Shown: positions 40,401-48,655 of the stretch, one piece after another
How the letters are laid out: each line of letters begins with the position of its first letter
Numbering within the stretch: the first letter of the stretch is position 1
From: Nitrosospira multiformis
GTDB lineage: Bacteria > Pseudomonadota > Gammaproteobacteria > Burkholderiales > Nitrosomonadaceae
Assembly (NCBI RefSeq): GCF_900110185.1
Contig: NZ_FOCT01000006.1
Span: 62,001-126,000 of the forward strand
DNA: 64,000 nt
Direction of reading: 5' to 3'
The notes under the pieces: generated by a model
The model's database searches: none
What the model saw: only the letters and a program-made list of their open reading frames with translations
Told to the model about the DNA's origin: nothing
Position numbers and translations under genes: made by a program

Positions 40401-40861
40401 AGGAGAACCTGGATGAATGGCTGGGCATCGAACTGATCGCCGAACGCACGACTGTCATCGGCAATTTCATCTATTTCCCGTTTATCATCGTTGTTCTTCT
40501 AATCATCGGGCGCCATGGTTATATCGATAACTGGGGGTTTCCTGTCTCGCTGGTCATTATCTTTTCCCTCAATGCGATACTCGTTGTCGGGAATGCGCTG
40601 GCGTTGCGAAGATCGGCCGAAAAAGCCCGGCGCGAGGCCATCAGGCGTCTGGAGAGCAGGCTGATCCAGCTATCCGGTCAAGCACCGGAAGAAATAAAGC
40701 AGAGGCAGCAGATCGAGTGGGCAATTCACACGATCAAAAATAACAAAAGGGGGGCTTTCCTCCCCTTCACACAGCACCCGATATTCGGGGCGGCGATCGC
40801 ATTGCCGTCCGGCGGCTATGGACTTCTACTCCTGCTGGAATATTTTGCCACCGGGCAGTAA
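37469..40861 (+). CDS. Large multi-pass membrane protein with periplasmic binding-like region, unrecognised
   Basis: This 1130-residue protein has an N-terminal helix (about 12-30), then a soluble, probably periplasmic region to about residue 700. Around 235-300 (YDVLGPRFSTGLRAMVQE, RFYSPWATAED) and 520-610 (GVLGGDVYDKLLILQALRPQFPTAIFFTTDLNARL) it alternates hydrophobic strands and helices like a type 1 periplasmic binding fold. From about 705 there are seven or eight membrane helices (WLAEAFAAIIILILGIILI, LAMIKLFWAGLVVAVGACYG and others) with a cytoplasmic loop at about 800-880 and a late basic helical stretch. I do not recognise the family. A 428-residue membrane protein follows 103 bp later, likely the partner. 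Confidence 0.8.
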   Translation: MAEQQDEKPKLPLAGIFALFAMVSSFLIYQEISLQTSRPISKGVSSHVFMEEGIVQSRLWQDPFEAVEAYQSGETKIPKETGEEIDEPHQLARLVEVLAKSGVSSQLRILPVFVDGSPYSSGAETRLNDRYAVISALGAAGYTPESGEYIRFFIWNRAEENKQNGQQEMAATRSVVIPAELFIPKEKLESKKHIFVIWLKAQDFGRNPFTSLSELMTHLDSSFGKYQINLTYDVLGPRFSTGLRAMVQEVKDKLGEEARQSSGQCPSSNPPFDALRSVRFYSPWATAEDTFLLDDSPYPDKSKAEKEAAEAIDKLCSCPDRTLVGNGGDGRTETAENLPIVERLFSCAGIKNFSRTIGTDAVLAEHLVQELNRRQLKLKNCSGTKFGKDTKESCEFKVALISEWDTLYGRALPRTFVGVASNETGSGKSGPELETEINKLRRDEWPEWVSHHSYLAGLDGELPASQSSKTEGRSSDKDTEGVLAKGKAWYEGRSAANKGNANQRPEGRSQIDYLVRLAAALKQEEAKDGKFKAIGVLGGDVYDKLLILQALRPQFPTAIFFTTDLNARLAYPAQWEFTHNLVIASHFGLKLQPELQIPIPPFRDSYQTSLFYAALMALGHLAPVHADETNCPDCVRLNTEVNKENRDGKPDNFFANTGTRLYEIGRTGAFDISIDPHGPSAAYESIHPIRPDLDAYFDTQRNLRWLAEAFAAIIILILGIILISTRVADFFHNLAMIKLFWAGLVVAVGACYGLVKWVPWKAFDVAESEPFVLTEGISAWPTAAIRLFALVMSLLFLWYSWRKMKNNENVLTHELDLEDKGTSFTDTSLCDPEKGASYKRLPFRIFSHAIRRILGLHVWRPQSTDEIDAVRLWREYISLGALKNFAIRSLPQLVVALSFAWLMMMLFGFPNTPCRGSGCFLISNSLLTMSGTAMMILIFYVVDATRLCRRWVNCIATNKIHWPAGTLGRIASKSGINKENLDEWLGIELIAERTTVIGNFIYFPFIIVVLLIIGRHGYIDNWGFPVSLVIIFSLNAILVVGNALALRRSAEKARREAIRRLESRLIQLSGQAPEEIKQRQQIEWAIHTIKNNKRGAFLPFTQHPIFGAAIALPSGGYGLLLLLEYFATGQ

Positions 40862-40964
40862 TAGCCCCGAGAGCGGGAGGGATGAAGTGAGATTCCAGGG
40901 CGGCTTTAACCGGAACTGCGGGGAAAATAGAATCACTTTCGCGGGAGCAAAATGGGTTAACAAT

Positions 40965-42251
40965 ATGAATAACAGAAAACTCTTGCTTATCCTCGCTCTT
41001 CTTCTGCTCACGCCGTTAGTTCATGGGCAGGAGGCTGTTCCACCGTCCAGCATTGGCCAGAACCAAAGCATGAACGCCAATGCTAATCCGAAAGCGCAGC
41101 CTCAGCCTCAACTTCAATCTCAGCCACATCGCCAGCTCCTGCCTCAGACCCAGGCTCAACTGGCAGGAGGACAAGGGGAGCTTCCGCCCAATCCAGTTCC
41201 TGTAAAGTTCGAGGGGATCGTCGTTCAGGTTGACCCGCTGGCGGTCAAATCGGTTAGCGGGGATGTGCAGACATTTATTCCGTCGCGTCAGGAAGCGCCG
41301 GCCGGGCTCAGGGCTGACTGGCCCAATTCAGGCGACCTGGTTTTACTTACCTACGTACCGCGTGCGAGAGGTCATGCGCTCACTGATATCGAGATAGTGG
41401 GTAAAACCATTGTCGGCACAATCAAGGAAATCGCGGAGGATGACTCCTGGATCGTTGTACGCACGCAACTGCCGGAGAAACGAGAGTACGAGGTGAACAT
41501 ACCGCTCCAGGCAAGCACCGATTTCAAGCCTCTGGTGTCCGCCATGCGACAGGGCGATGGGATTAGGGCCACGTACGTACGCGAAGGTGGCATAAACTCA
41601 TCCGATGAAACTGCTCTGGTTAGAATCAATCACGTCAGATCGCTCGAGTGGCAGAGCGAGCCCATCGGCCGCGCTGCCCGCTGGGCATCGCTACTCATTG
41701 CGATCTTTGTGCTTTTCATGCTTGCGTATATTTTCACCCGCGGACATCCCACTCACCTTTACCTCGGGCGTGATAATCGCTACAGCAGCTCCAAGTTCCA
41801 GACCTTCCTCTGGTTCTGGCTGGTCATCAGCGCCTATATCGCCATCGTATCTCATCGCATTGCAGCGGCCGGCTGGAGCTATGTAGGCGGCGTGGATATT
41901 CCGCCACACCTGCTCATCCTTTCCGGGATCAGCGTCCTGACATTTGCCGGAGCAAAAGCGATCACAACGGGCAAAGTGGATGAAAAACCTGACCTGAAAC
42001 AGCCTGCCCCCGAACCCAAGGCTACCGATCTGATATGCGATGATAACAACAGGCCGGATCTCGGGGATTTCCAGATGGTGGCGATCACCATTCTCACGGT
42101 AATCATTTATGCCATATCCGCAGTCGAATTCATGGAAAACATCGAATTCCGCCGAGTGGTTACCATGCCGGATGTCGATGCCACGCTGCTTTCGATATTC
42201 GGCCTCGGACAGGCAGCCTATCTCGGCAAGAAAGCAGCCGGAGAGGGATAA
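40965..42251 (+). CDS. Signal-peptide membrane protein of unknown function, partner of the preceding gene
   Basis: This 428-residue protein begins with a clear signal peptide (MNNRKLLLILALLLLTPLVH, cleavage near Gly-Gln-Glu). A Gln/Pro-rich low-complexity stretch follows (PKAQPQPQLQSQPHRQLLPQ), then a beta-rich domain (about 80-225, VKFEGIVVQVDPLAVKSVSG), and four or five membrane helices (about 240-425, including WASLLIAIFVLFMLAYIFTRG and LLILSGISVLTFAGAKAITTG). The upstream frame from 40818 overlaps the previous gene; the start at 40965 is chosen because it opens the signal peptide. Its C-terminal half has short cytoplasmic or periplasmic loops with PDLKQPAPEPKATD. Function unknown; the layout suggests a two-protein envelope complex. 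Confidence 0.75.
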   Translation: MNNRKLLLILALLLLTPLVHGQEAVPPSSIGQNQSMNANANPKAQPQPQLQSQPHRQLLPQTQAQLAGGQGELPPNPVPVKFEGIVVQVDPLAVKSVSGDVQTFIPSRQEAPAGLRADWPNSGDLVLLTYVPRARGHALTDIEIVGKTIVGTIKEIAEDDSWIVVRTQLPEKREYEVNIPLQASTDFKPLVSAMRQGDGIRATYVREGGINSSDETALVRINHVRSLEWQSEPIGRAARWASLLIAIFVLFMLAYIFTRGHPTHLYLGRDNRYSSSKFQTFLWFWLVISAYIAIVSHRIAAAGWSYVGGVDIPPHLLILSGISVLTFAGAKAITTGKVDEKPDLKQPAPEPKATDLICDDNNRPDLGDFQMVAITILTVIIYAISAVEFMENIEFRRVVTMPDVDATLLSIFGLGQAAYLGKKAAGEG

Positions 42252-42340
42252 CTTCTGGATCGTCAGGCTCAAATCGGAACCAAACAGGCTCTTAAGAAAC
42301 GGCTTTTTCCTTGTCCTCCTTTCCCCGGTTTTATCCCGAT

Positions 42341-42934
42341 CTATCCCTTACTCCCCGTGGCAGGAGGTTTGAGTACGCATTCCCCCATATCGAAAGTGAG
42401 CTTGTCACCCCCGTAATTCCAGATGGCGGTAAAGGGTGCTTTCTTTTCATCTGCGCCACCCTCCATTTCGCTGGTTTTGATGGTCAGGGAGACGACAAGC
42501 GGTTTGTTTTTCGGATGAACGACGGGAATCAGTCTACCGATAGCAGTAATCGCGCCCCCTGCTTTCACGGTAAAAGCTTTGGTTTTGGCCGAGTAGCAGT
42601 TGGTCCAGAGGCAGGCGGACAACTCACCGGTTTTTGCATTATAAAGGAACGACTCCTGGTGCTGAAAATCCTCCGTTACCCGCTCGCACTGATCCGCCGT
42701 ACATTCATACTTGACGCTCGTTCTGCAATCAAACTCTCCCTTTTGCTGGGCTAAAACTCCCGGAGAGAACAGCAACGATACCAACAGCGTCGGGTATGCA
42801 ATCGGGGCAAGATGCCTGGTACAGGAATGGAAACAGCTATCACGGCTCAGCAATGGTAAATCCCCATCCCCGCAACCGGGATATAAAAGATGGCAGGTCT
42901 CTCGCGGTTCCGGCAAGTATATGCATGAGGACAT
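42341..42934 (-). CDS. Secreted protein of unknown function
   Basis: The mature part is a cysteine-containing secreted domain (about residues 65-197: FDCRTSVKYECTADQCERV, SACLWTNCYSAKTKAFTVK, WNYGGDKLTFDMGECVL) preceded by a hydrophobic signal-like segment (IAYPTLLVSLLFSPGVLAQQ). Starting at ATG 42934 adds some 43 unusual residues before the signal and overlaps the deacetylase by 95 bp. A rarer start inside (for example ATT or TTG near 42800) would fit a normal signal peptide, so the start is uncertain. Probably translated with the deacetylase gene. No family recognised. Confidence 0.6.
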   Translation of the reverse strand: MSSCIYLPEPRETCHLLYPGCGDGDLPLLSRDSCFHSCTRHLAPIAYPTLLVSLLFSPGVLAQQKGEFDCRTSVKYECTADQCERVTEDFQHQESFLYNAKTGELSACLWTNCYSAKTKAFTVKAGGAITAIGRLIPVVHPKNKPLVVSLTIKTSEMEGGADEKKAPFTAIWNYGGDKLTFDMGECVLKPPATGSKG

Positions 42935-43595
42935 TGAATGAAACCTTGCGAGGCATCTGGGTAAACTGCTCCTCGATGTAGGCTATCTTTTCCTCACCTA
43001 ATCCCTGGGGGGCTTTCCAATCCTCCGTATCGATATCCCAGGTAACGATAGCGAGTGACAACTCCTCGGCTACCCGGACAAGCTCTGGATCGAGGTGACC
43101 ACGAAAACCGCCTGCACCATAAGGCGGCCGGATTTTGGTAGGCCGGATCCCGCTGACTTCTTCGATAATATCCTGCGTTCGTTCAAGTTCGCGGCGCACC
43201 TCCTCCTCCGTCTCCTGGGCGAGATTTGGGTGGCTCCAGGAGTGATTCTGGATATCATGCCCTTGATCGACAATCATTCTTGCTGCCTCGGGAAATTGCC
43301 TGACTTCATCGCCAAGAACGTAAAACTCTGCCTTGATGTCATTTTCCCGCAGCGTTCCCAGAATGCTTTCCAGCGCACTTACAGGCCCCGGTCCATCGTC
43401 AAAAGAAAGGACTATCCGTTTTTCGTCACCGAGCATGTTTCCCCTCCTGATAATACTGATGGCTGCGTTGAATTCTTCAAGCTCCTTGTCTCGAGCGCTC
43501 GACGGGCGGAATTTTCCTGCTATATTATCGATATAGACGATATTTTCATGTCCTGCCCGTCTTTTAGCCATCAGACCTGAACCGTCGGCGCTCAA
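42840..43595 (-). CDS. Polysaccharide deacetylase (NodB homology domain)
   Basis: This 251-residue carbohydrate esterase 4 protein has the metal and catalytic motifs: IVLSFDDGPGPVS (motif 1), HDIQNHSWSHPNL (motif 2, HxxxH), IRPPYGAGG (motif 3), TWDIDTEDWK (motif 4) and LMHI near the end. Such enzymes remove N-acetyl groups from chitin-like, peptidoglycan or biofilm sugars. There is no signal peptide in the chosen frame (M1, or M9 in LMAKRRAGHEN), so the location is unclear; the Nod-factor/PgaB-like role is not supported. It overlaps the following secreted-protein frame. Confidence 0.85.
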   Translation of the reverse strand: MSADGSGLMAKRRAGHENIVYIDNIAGKFRPSSARDKELEEFNAAISIIRRGNMLGDEKRIVLSFDDGPGPVSALESILGTLRENDIKAEFYVLGDEVRQFPEAARMIVDQGHDIQNHSWSHPNLAQETEEEVRRELERTQDIIEEVSGIRPTKIRPPYGAGGFRGHLDPELVRVAEELSLAIVTWDIDTEDWKAPQGLGEEKIAYIEEQFTQMPRKVSFNVLMHILAGTARDLPSFISRLRGWGFTIAEP

Positions 43596-43677
43596 TCAAA
43601 CGTCATGATCTTCAGTCCGCACGGCTATAGGAGTGATCAAACCGGTCACATTACGATCTTTTATAAGGAGAGATGAC

Positions 43678-44235
43678 ATGGGCCAGTATCAAATTGCTGT
43701 AGTGGTGGGCAGTCTTCGCCGCGACTCATTCAACCGCAAACTGGCTGATGCCCTGATAAAGCTGGCTCCCCCGGAATTTACATTCAAGCACCTGAACATC
43801 GGCGACTTGCCGCTATATAACCAGGACGACGATGAAAATCAGGCCGAGTCGGTCAAACGGTTGAAGGGCGAAATCGCCGGAGCCCAAGGCCTGCTGTTCG
43901 TCACGCCTGAATATAACCGGTCCATGCCGGGCGTGCTCAAGAACGCACTCGATCATGCCTCCCGTCCGTATGGGCAGAATGCATGGGCAGGCAAACCGGG
44001 GGGAGTGATCGGCGCTTCCATTGGCTCTATTGGCACAGCCATCGCGCAGCAGCACTTGCGCAACTCCCTCGCTTACCTGGATGTTCCCACTCTGGGCCAG
44101 CCAGAAGCGTTTATACATGTAAAAGAAGGGCTGTTTGACAAGGATGGGAACATCGGCAATGAAGACAGCAGAAAATTCCTGGAGAACTGGATGAATCGTT
44201 ATGTCGATTGGGTAAAAAGGCACGCCATGTCATAA
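43678..44235 (+). CDS. NADPH-dependent FMN reductase (chromate/quinone reductase type)
   Basis: This 185-residue flavodoxin-like protein starts with YQIAVVVGSLRRDSFNRKLADAL (the FMN phosphate loop GSLRxxSxN) and has LLFVTPEYNRSMPGVLKNALDHASRP, hallmark of the NADPH_dep_FMN_reductase family (ChrR/YieF, AzoR2-like). It probably reduces quinones, azo dyes or chromate; the physiological substrate is unknown. An upstream ATG at 43633 exists, but AAGGAGAGATGAC places the ribosome site before 43678. Confidence 0.9.
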   Translation: MGQYQIAVVVGSLRRDSFNRKLADALIKLAPPEFTFKHLNIGDLPLYNQDDDENQAESVKRLKGEIAGAQGLLFVTPEYNRSMPGVLKNALDHASRPYGQNAWAGKPGGVIGASIGSIGTAIAQQHLRNSLAYLDVPTLGQPEAFIHVKEGLFDKDGNIGNEDSRKFLENWMNRYVDWVKRHAMS

Positions 44236-44282
44236 ATGACATGAGATAGCAGCGTCTTGATCAAGGATAACCGGAGAAGAAC

Positions 44283-44594
44283 ATGGACTCGGCATCCATC
44301 ACCAACTCTAAGGACATTATCAATTCGAAGGATTTATTCACCCGCATCAACTGGCTCGAGCAGGAACTCAATTATCGGTGCTCCGATGAATACTCTGAAG
44401 AATTGAAGGCATTGCAAGTATTTGCCAAAAACGTTGATGCCGCTGCCTCCGTCTCAACCTACGACAAAGGATCGAACCTCATTCGCAACAGTTACTTCGA
44501 GGACTATAGAAAGGTGCTGGAAGGGAAGAATGCAAAAGCTGTGCGCCTCGCTCCGGTTGATTTCGACGGTGTGATTTACTGGCTGCAGCTGTAA
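44283..44594 (+). CDS. Small hypothetical protein
   Basis: This 103-residue protein is acidic, with no membrane helix or signal. It contains NWLEQELNYRCSDEYSEELKAL and SYFEDYRKVLEGKNAKAVRLAPVDFDGVIYWLQL. A GGAGAAG ribosome site lies six bases before the ATG, 47 bp after the FMN reductase, so co-transcription is likely. The layout (helical first half, ending in VDFDGVIYW) resembles small orphan proteins found beside stress genes; I do not recognise a family. Confidence 0.65.
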   Translation: MDSASITNSKDIINSKDLFTRINWLEQELNYRCSDEYSEELKALQVFAKNVDAAASVSTYDKGSNLIRNSYFEDYRKVLEGKNAKAVRLAPVDFDGVIYWLQL

Positions 44595-44617
44595 GAACGA
44601 GGCTCGCATCTCTGCTC

Positions 44618-44799
44618 ACCCTGTGAGCCTATCGAAGTGATTCAAAAAATCTCACCCTGGCTCTGTCAAAGAACGTAAATCCCTCGTCCCTCCTTTATGC
44701 AGACAAGACCCCTCTCTGGCCGAGAGAAGATCATTCCTGAGACCTGCGGGAGATTGAAGGATCCACTGGACTCAAACCCTTCGGCAGGTTCAGGACAGG
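44618..44799. repeat. Diverged inverted copies of the dispersed intergenic repeat
   Basis: GTGAGCCTATCGAAGTG (near 44624-44640) and CCCTTCGGCAGGTTCAGGAC (44778-44797) are diverged inverted copies sharing CTTCG-AGG-TCA. Both resemble the palindrome at 28813-28845. The 320-bp gap 44595-44914 otherwise shows no gene. Confidence 0.4.
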
Positions 44800-44914
44800 C
44801 TTGCTGAACGGTATTCTGCTAAAGCCTAAATGTGTCTCAACGTACAGAACGACAGAAAGGATTTTTCTATTCTATTTTTAGATGCCATATTTAGACTTTC
44901 ATCAGGAGATAAAA

Positions 44915-45376
44915 ATGGATAACGAGCGAATTATAAGCATGTTGAACGGCCTCATCGAGATTTCGCGCGATGGCGCAGAAGGCTTCAGAACTTGCGCGGA
45001 TGATATCGACGATCCCGAGTTGAAGATGTATCTTCGAAACCGGGCACAGAGCTGCGAGGAGGCGGTGCGTGATTTAAGTGTAGAGGTCAGGCGTTACGGC
45101 GGAGATCCCGATACAGGTGGCACCGCTACCGGGACATTGCACCGTATATGGGTTGATCTGAAAACGGCAATGACAAGCAATGATAATCTGGCCGTACTCG
45201 AAGAATGCGAGCGGGGCGAAGCTGCTGCCGTGATGGCCTATGACAACGCGCTCAGAGAAGAAATGCCACTCGACCTGCGGGCACTTCTCGACAGGCAATA
45301 CGAAGGTGTTAAAAGAAACCATGATCGTGTCCGTCATCTGCGTGATGCGGCACGACATGGTATCAAAGCGGTTTGA
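44915..45376 (+). CDS. PA2169-type four-helix-bundle protein (DUF2383)
   Basis: This 153-residue all-helical protein shows the DUF2383/PA2169 pattern: NGLIEISRDGAEGFRTCADDIDDPELKMYL, then EEAVRDLSVEVRRYGGDPDTGGTATGTLHRIWVDLKTA and ECERGEAAAVMAYDNALREE with ferritin-like Glu placements. Members are thought to be stress-related and may bind metal, but a role is not proven. The ATG at 44915 has CAGGAGATAAAA ahead; the longer frame from 44882 lacks one. Confidence 0.85.
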   Translation: MDNERIISMLNGLIEISRDGAEGFRTCADDIDDPELKMYLRNRAQSCEEAVRDLSVEVRRYGGDPDTGGTATGTLHRIWVDLKTAMTSNDNLAVLEECERGEAAAVMAYDNALREEMPLDLRALLDRQYEGVKRNHDRVRHLRDAARHGIKAV

Positions 45377-45537
45377 AAACGCGGCTGACGTTTCTCACTT
45401 TTAACCTGCGAACGGTGGGTAAAGCACCTCTTACAGCTAAAGGGTAACCAGGGAAGCGCAGCGTCGTATGTTGATCGATCTCCCTGTTTTGTGGGACCTG
45501 ACTATTATCCGGGAAACCGACCCTCTAGCGAGCCTCG

Positions 45538-46938
45538 CTATTTCGATACGCGGTATAGGGAAATCTTGCTTTTATCCTGTTTTTCCAGGGTAGCCGTGTT
45601 GCCATCGGCATTCAGGTTAAAGGAGTTCGCACCAGTTTCCGAAAAGCCGGCACACCCGTTGGTGTCATAGGTAAACCCTTTGATGCTCAAGGCCTTGCTC
45701 CCGGCATCGTACGTGTACGAGGCGAACTCGACACCGGGCCCGCAATTTTCGGCGTGCTCCGCATTGCCGATCGGATCAACCATCATGAACTTTCCATTGG
45801 AAAAGAAAAAGTAAGTCTGGGTCTTGATATTCGCCTGGTCTGCCGCCCACGCCCCAACGATGCCTTTCGGCTCATTTTCCATCGCGGAATAGCGGCTTTC
45901 CTTGATCTCCGTCTTGATCGGCTCCTTATCCGAACTGATCTCCAGGGTTCCCGCGATGTGGAAAAGCTCTCCAAACAGACTTGCCTGTTTCTTCTCTCTT
46001 TGAACAGTCACGATGTCCGAATTAATCAAGTCGGAACCGTCCGTGCGTACTCGCACTGTTGCCCGGGGATTGGATAAACCAGCCTGGAGGTTGGTATCGA
46101 TTACCGGTTTGCTCACGAATTTGAATCCCCTGGTATCAAATTCTGATACACCTGCCACACCGTACTCCACGCCCGCCTTGCTGACCAGTTTGCCGCCACA
46201 AACGCGGTTGGCATCACAGGAATCGTCCGGTGTGGCTTCACCGTTCAGGTACTCGCCCCCTCCGCTGGTGGAAATACGGATTACAGAGGCGGACGTATCA
46301 TCATGCTTGACCCAGATGCTGGAGCTCAGCATGGGAATGCCTTGTGAAAGGAAATGTGCCCTCGCCTGATCCGCCGTCTTCACAGCACCACTCACGCCTC
46401 CCGCCTCCCTGGCCTTCTGCAATTCAGCAGAAGCTGCGAAGGCAGCCGGATCGCTATCCAGATTGATGGAAGTCGCGACAGCGGCCGCGGCACTGGGAGG
46501 AATGGAGATACCATTATCGGGATTGCCGTCGATATCGAGCGATTGCAGCAGAATAAGCAGGTTTTGCAGTTTATTCGTGCTTTCTCCCGCCAATTCCATG
46601 GGAGTGATGATACCTGCTCCCTTCACTTTCCCCAGAGCCAGCCCCCCCAGCTTGAACTCCACGGTATCGCCATGGCTGTATTTGAAGATTCCGTTTTCAT
46701 CCGTATTGGCGGCTGCACCCGATGACGCGGCATAACCTACACCACTTACCGCGGTGTCCAGCAGCCTGCCAGTAGTCGGGCCTGTTCCGGTTTTCCCCCC
46801 ACCGCCATTGCCGCCGCCTGTTGCCGGTCCGCTTCCATTACCGCATGCGGCGACGCTCAACGCCAATGCAAGCGGCATGAGATGAGCCCAGGAAATGGCC
46901 CTTTTATTCTGATTGAACTCCATCTTCGATTGATCCAT
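45538..46938 (-). CDS. Lipoprotein of unknown function
   Basis: This 466-residue protein begins with a lipoprotein signal (MPLALALSVAACGNGSG, lipobox AAC) then a Gly-rich linker and a short beta-rich repeat-like unit (RLLDTAVSGVGYAASSG, GIFKYSHGDTVEFKLGGLALGKV) found in many secreted betaproteobacterial lipoproteins. The remainder is beta-rich and ends in a C-terminal domain (SLYRVSK). The start is at 46938 or at the second Met five codons later. It is monocistronic. No enzyme motif is visible; a cell-surface role is likely. Confidence 0.75.
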   Translation of the reverse strand: MDQSKMEFNQNKRAISWAHLMPLALALSVAACGNGSGPATGGGNGGGGKTGTGPTTGRLLDTAVSGVGYAASSGAAANTDENGIFKYSHGDTVEFKLGGLALGKVKGAGIITPMELAGESTNKLQNLLILLQSLDIDGNPDNGISIPPSAAAAVATSINLDSDPAAFAASAELQKAREAGGVSGAVKTADQARAHFLSQGIPMLSSSIWVKHDDTSASVIRISTSGGGEYLNGEATPDDSCDANRVCGGKLVSKAGVEYGVAGVSEFDTRGFKFVSKPVIDTNLQAGLSNPRATVRVRTDGSDLINSDIVTVQREKKQASLFGELFHIAGTLEISSDKEPIKTEIKESRYSAMENEPKGIVGAWAADQANIKTQTYFFFSNGKFMMVDPIGNAEHAENCGPGVEFASYTYDAGSKALSIKGFTYDTNGCAGFSETGANSFNLNADGNTATLEKQDKSKISLYRVSK

Positions 46939-47286
46939 TCGATTTGAACAAACGCGCTATCATATCAAACTATAACGCGACAATAGCGAAAACATCGGCC
47001 CTTTTCTTCCCTGCTTGCGCGTATAAACCACACGGGATGCGGAAAGGAAAATCGGCCTCCGGCAACTGGCCCGGTTCAGTTCCCGTCGACTCCTTCAGAA
47101 TGCAGATAACAGCCTTGTTCCATTTCCCATGAGCCAGAGATGAGGCGAAGCTGTTGTATAATTTCGGATGGTAGAATCCGGAAGACTTGCCATACCAGGT
47201 TTTGCAATCTGCCGAGTGACATTGACTCAGTCGCTTCTTCAGGTCCTGTACCAAATATTGATAACAACATTTCAAGGAGAATGATT

Positions 47287-47631
47287 ATGCGCAAATTCCA
47301 AGCCATTGCAGCTTCACTTGCTTTCACTTGCTCCATTCCGCTGGCACTTGCCGCCGAAGGAACCGTTGCAATTTCTTCACCTACGGAAGGTGCCAAATTC
47401 AGCCCGAAGACGGACATCGAGCTGGTCTATGACATCTCGCTGGGAGACAAGGGCGACCACACCCATCTCTATATCGATGAAAAGGAAATCTTGACGCTGC
47501 GTAATCTGAAAGGAAGCCAGTCTCTGGGAACGCTTGCAGCGGGAAAACACGAAATATGCGTCAAGGTGGTAAACAAGGCGCATACCCCCATTGGCCCACA
47601 AAAGTGCGTCAACGTCAACGTAGAAGCGTAG
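47287..47631 (+). CDS. Secreted DUF4399-like protein
   Basis: This 114-residue protein has a signal peptide (MRKFQAIAASLAFTCSIPLA) and a small beta-sandwich with the pattern VAISSPTEGAKFSPKTDIELVYDI, HTHLYIDEKEI, LAAGKHEICVKVVNKAHTPIGPQKCV, as in DUF4399/periplasmic rod-like proteins of unknown function. The start was chosen for the ribosome site AAGGAG (47273-47279) and signal. Its stop is adjacent to the GTG of the next gene. Confidence 0.75.
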   Translation: MRKFQAIAASLAFTCSIPLALAAEGTVAISSPTEGAKFSPKTDIELVYDISLGDKGDHTHLYIDEKEILTLRNLKGSQSLGTLAAGKHEICVKVVNKAHTPIGPQKCVNVNVEA

Positions 47632-48042
47632 GTGTTTGAAAATCTCAACTACGCCCTGGTGCAGCTGGCGCATAATTTTGGCGCCGCTGCCGTGGTGGGT
47701 TTTCCGGTCCTTGCGTTATACGTCTTAGGGCAGACAACCTCTGCGCACCGCAAGTTTGCATGGATAGTCGGGTTGAGTTGGGCGGTTCAAGCGCTGAGCG
47801 GCGCGGGATTCGGTGCAGTGAGTTACTACTATTACCAGGTATTCCCCGATCTGCACGGCGTCGCCTTTGCGGCATTGCTGATCAAGATCCTCTGCGCCGT
47901 GGGCGGAATCTTCATCGCGGCGAAGTACATACGCGAATCCACCACGTGGACCTCCAAACAGCGCCGTAATGCCTGGAGACTGCTCAGCCTGCTAGGTGTA
48001 ATGGCGCTGACTGCTGCGGCATTCCTGCGCTGGTACGCGTGA
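47632..48042 (+). CDS. Small four-helix membrane protein
   Basis: This 136-residue protein has four hydrophobic helices (NFGAAAVVGFPVLALYVLG, FAWIVGLSWAVQALSGAGFG, VAFAALLIKILCAVGGIFIAA, LLSLLGVMALTAAAFLRWY). It begins with GTG immediately after the previous stop, so it is translationally coupled to the DUF4399-like gene. The conserved polar residues in the helices (H13, H44 region) might bind metal or haem, but this is inference. Family unrecognised. Confidence 0.7.
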   Translation: MFENLNYALVQLAHNFGAAAVVGFPVLALYVLGQTTSAHRKFAWIVGLSWAVQALSGAGFGAVSYYYYQVFPDLHGVAFAALLIKILCAVGGIFIAAKYIRESTTWTSKQRRNAWRLLSLLGVMALTAAAFLRWYA

Positions 48043-48108
48043 AACCCATGAGGTCCATCAAACGCATGGAGTCAGAGTGATTGGTCTAACGCTTGGTCAG
48101 CTCTCTTT

Positions 48109-48567
48109 CTATTGATCAATCGACTCTGACCGCCGGGACTCGCTCGTGAACTCCGCTGCGAGATCGGCGAGAAGCGAACGATACACCCTGTTCATGTATT
48201 CCACTGCTTCTGTGTTTGCGGATTCCCATGACCCGGACCACTCCACGAAGGTCGTGTCATCGGTCGTCACCGGGAGCAGATGCAGGTTGCCCACATAATT
48301 GCAAATCTCTCCTGATGAAACCGGGGAAGGCCCTTCGTCCATGGAATACATCATCCGACGCTCGATCTCGCTGTAAGCAATCAGCGTATCGAGGAATTCC
48401 CCGTTTAACAGTCGTCTCGCCCCCACCGAATATCCACCGCCCTCGCCCACCTTTTCGCATGACTTGATCAGCGAAGGTGCCCAGGAGAAGTCGTGGAAGT
48501 TCCGTATTCTGGACCAGACCTGCTCGATTGGACCATCGACGACAATGGAGTTGTATACTTTTGGCAT
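48109..48567 (-). CDS. SRPBCC (START-like) domain protein
   Basis: This 152-residue protein starts KVYNSIVVDGPIEQVWSRIRNFHDFSWAPSLIKSCE, the opening of polyketide-cyclase/SRPBCC proteins, and continues with GGYSVGARRLLNGEFLDTLIAY and FVEWSGSWE. These proteins bind hydrophobic ligands in a deep pocket. It is monocistronic. Its upstream region (minus strand) carries three tandem copies of an 18-bp unit (48656-48708), which may affect its expression. Confidence 0.85.
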   Translation of the reverse strand: MPKVYNSIVVDGPIEQVWSRIRNFHDFSWAPSLIKSCEKVGEGGGYSVGARRLLNGEFLDTLIAYSEIERRMMYSMDEGPSPVSSGEICNYVGNLHLLPVTTDDTTFVEWSGSWESANTEAVEYMNRVYRSLLADLAAEFTSESRRSESIDQ

Positions 48568-48655
48568 GGTTATCCTCCTCTTGTTTTTTTGCCCGGATCT
48601 GGCGGGTTTGTCATCCGCTTTTTCGGGCAGATTTCACCCGGCTGAGCACCGGTCG

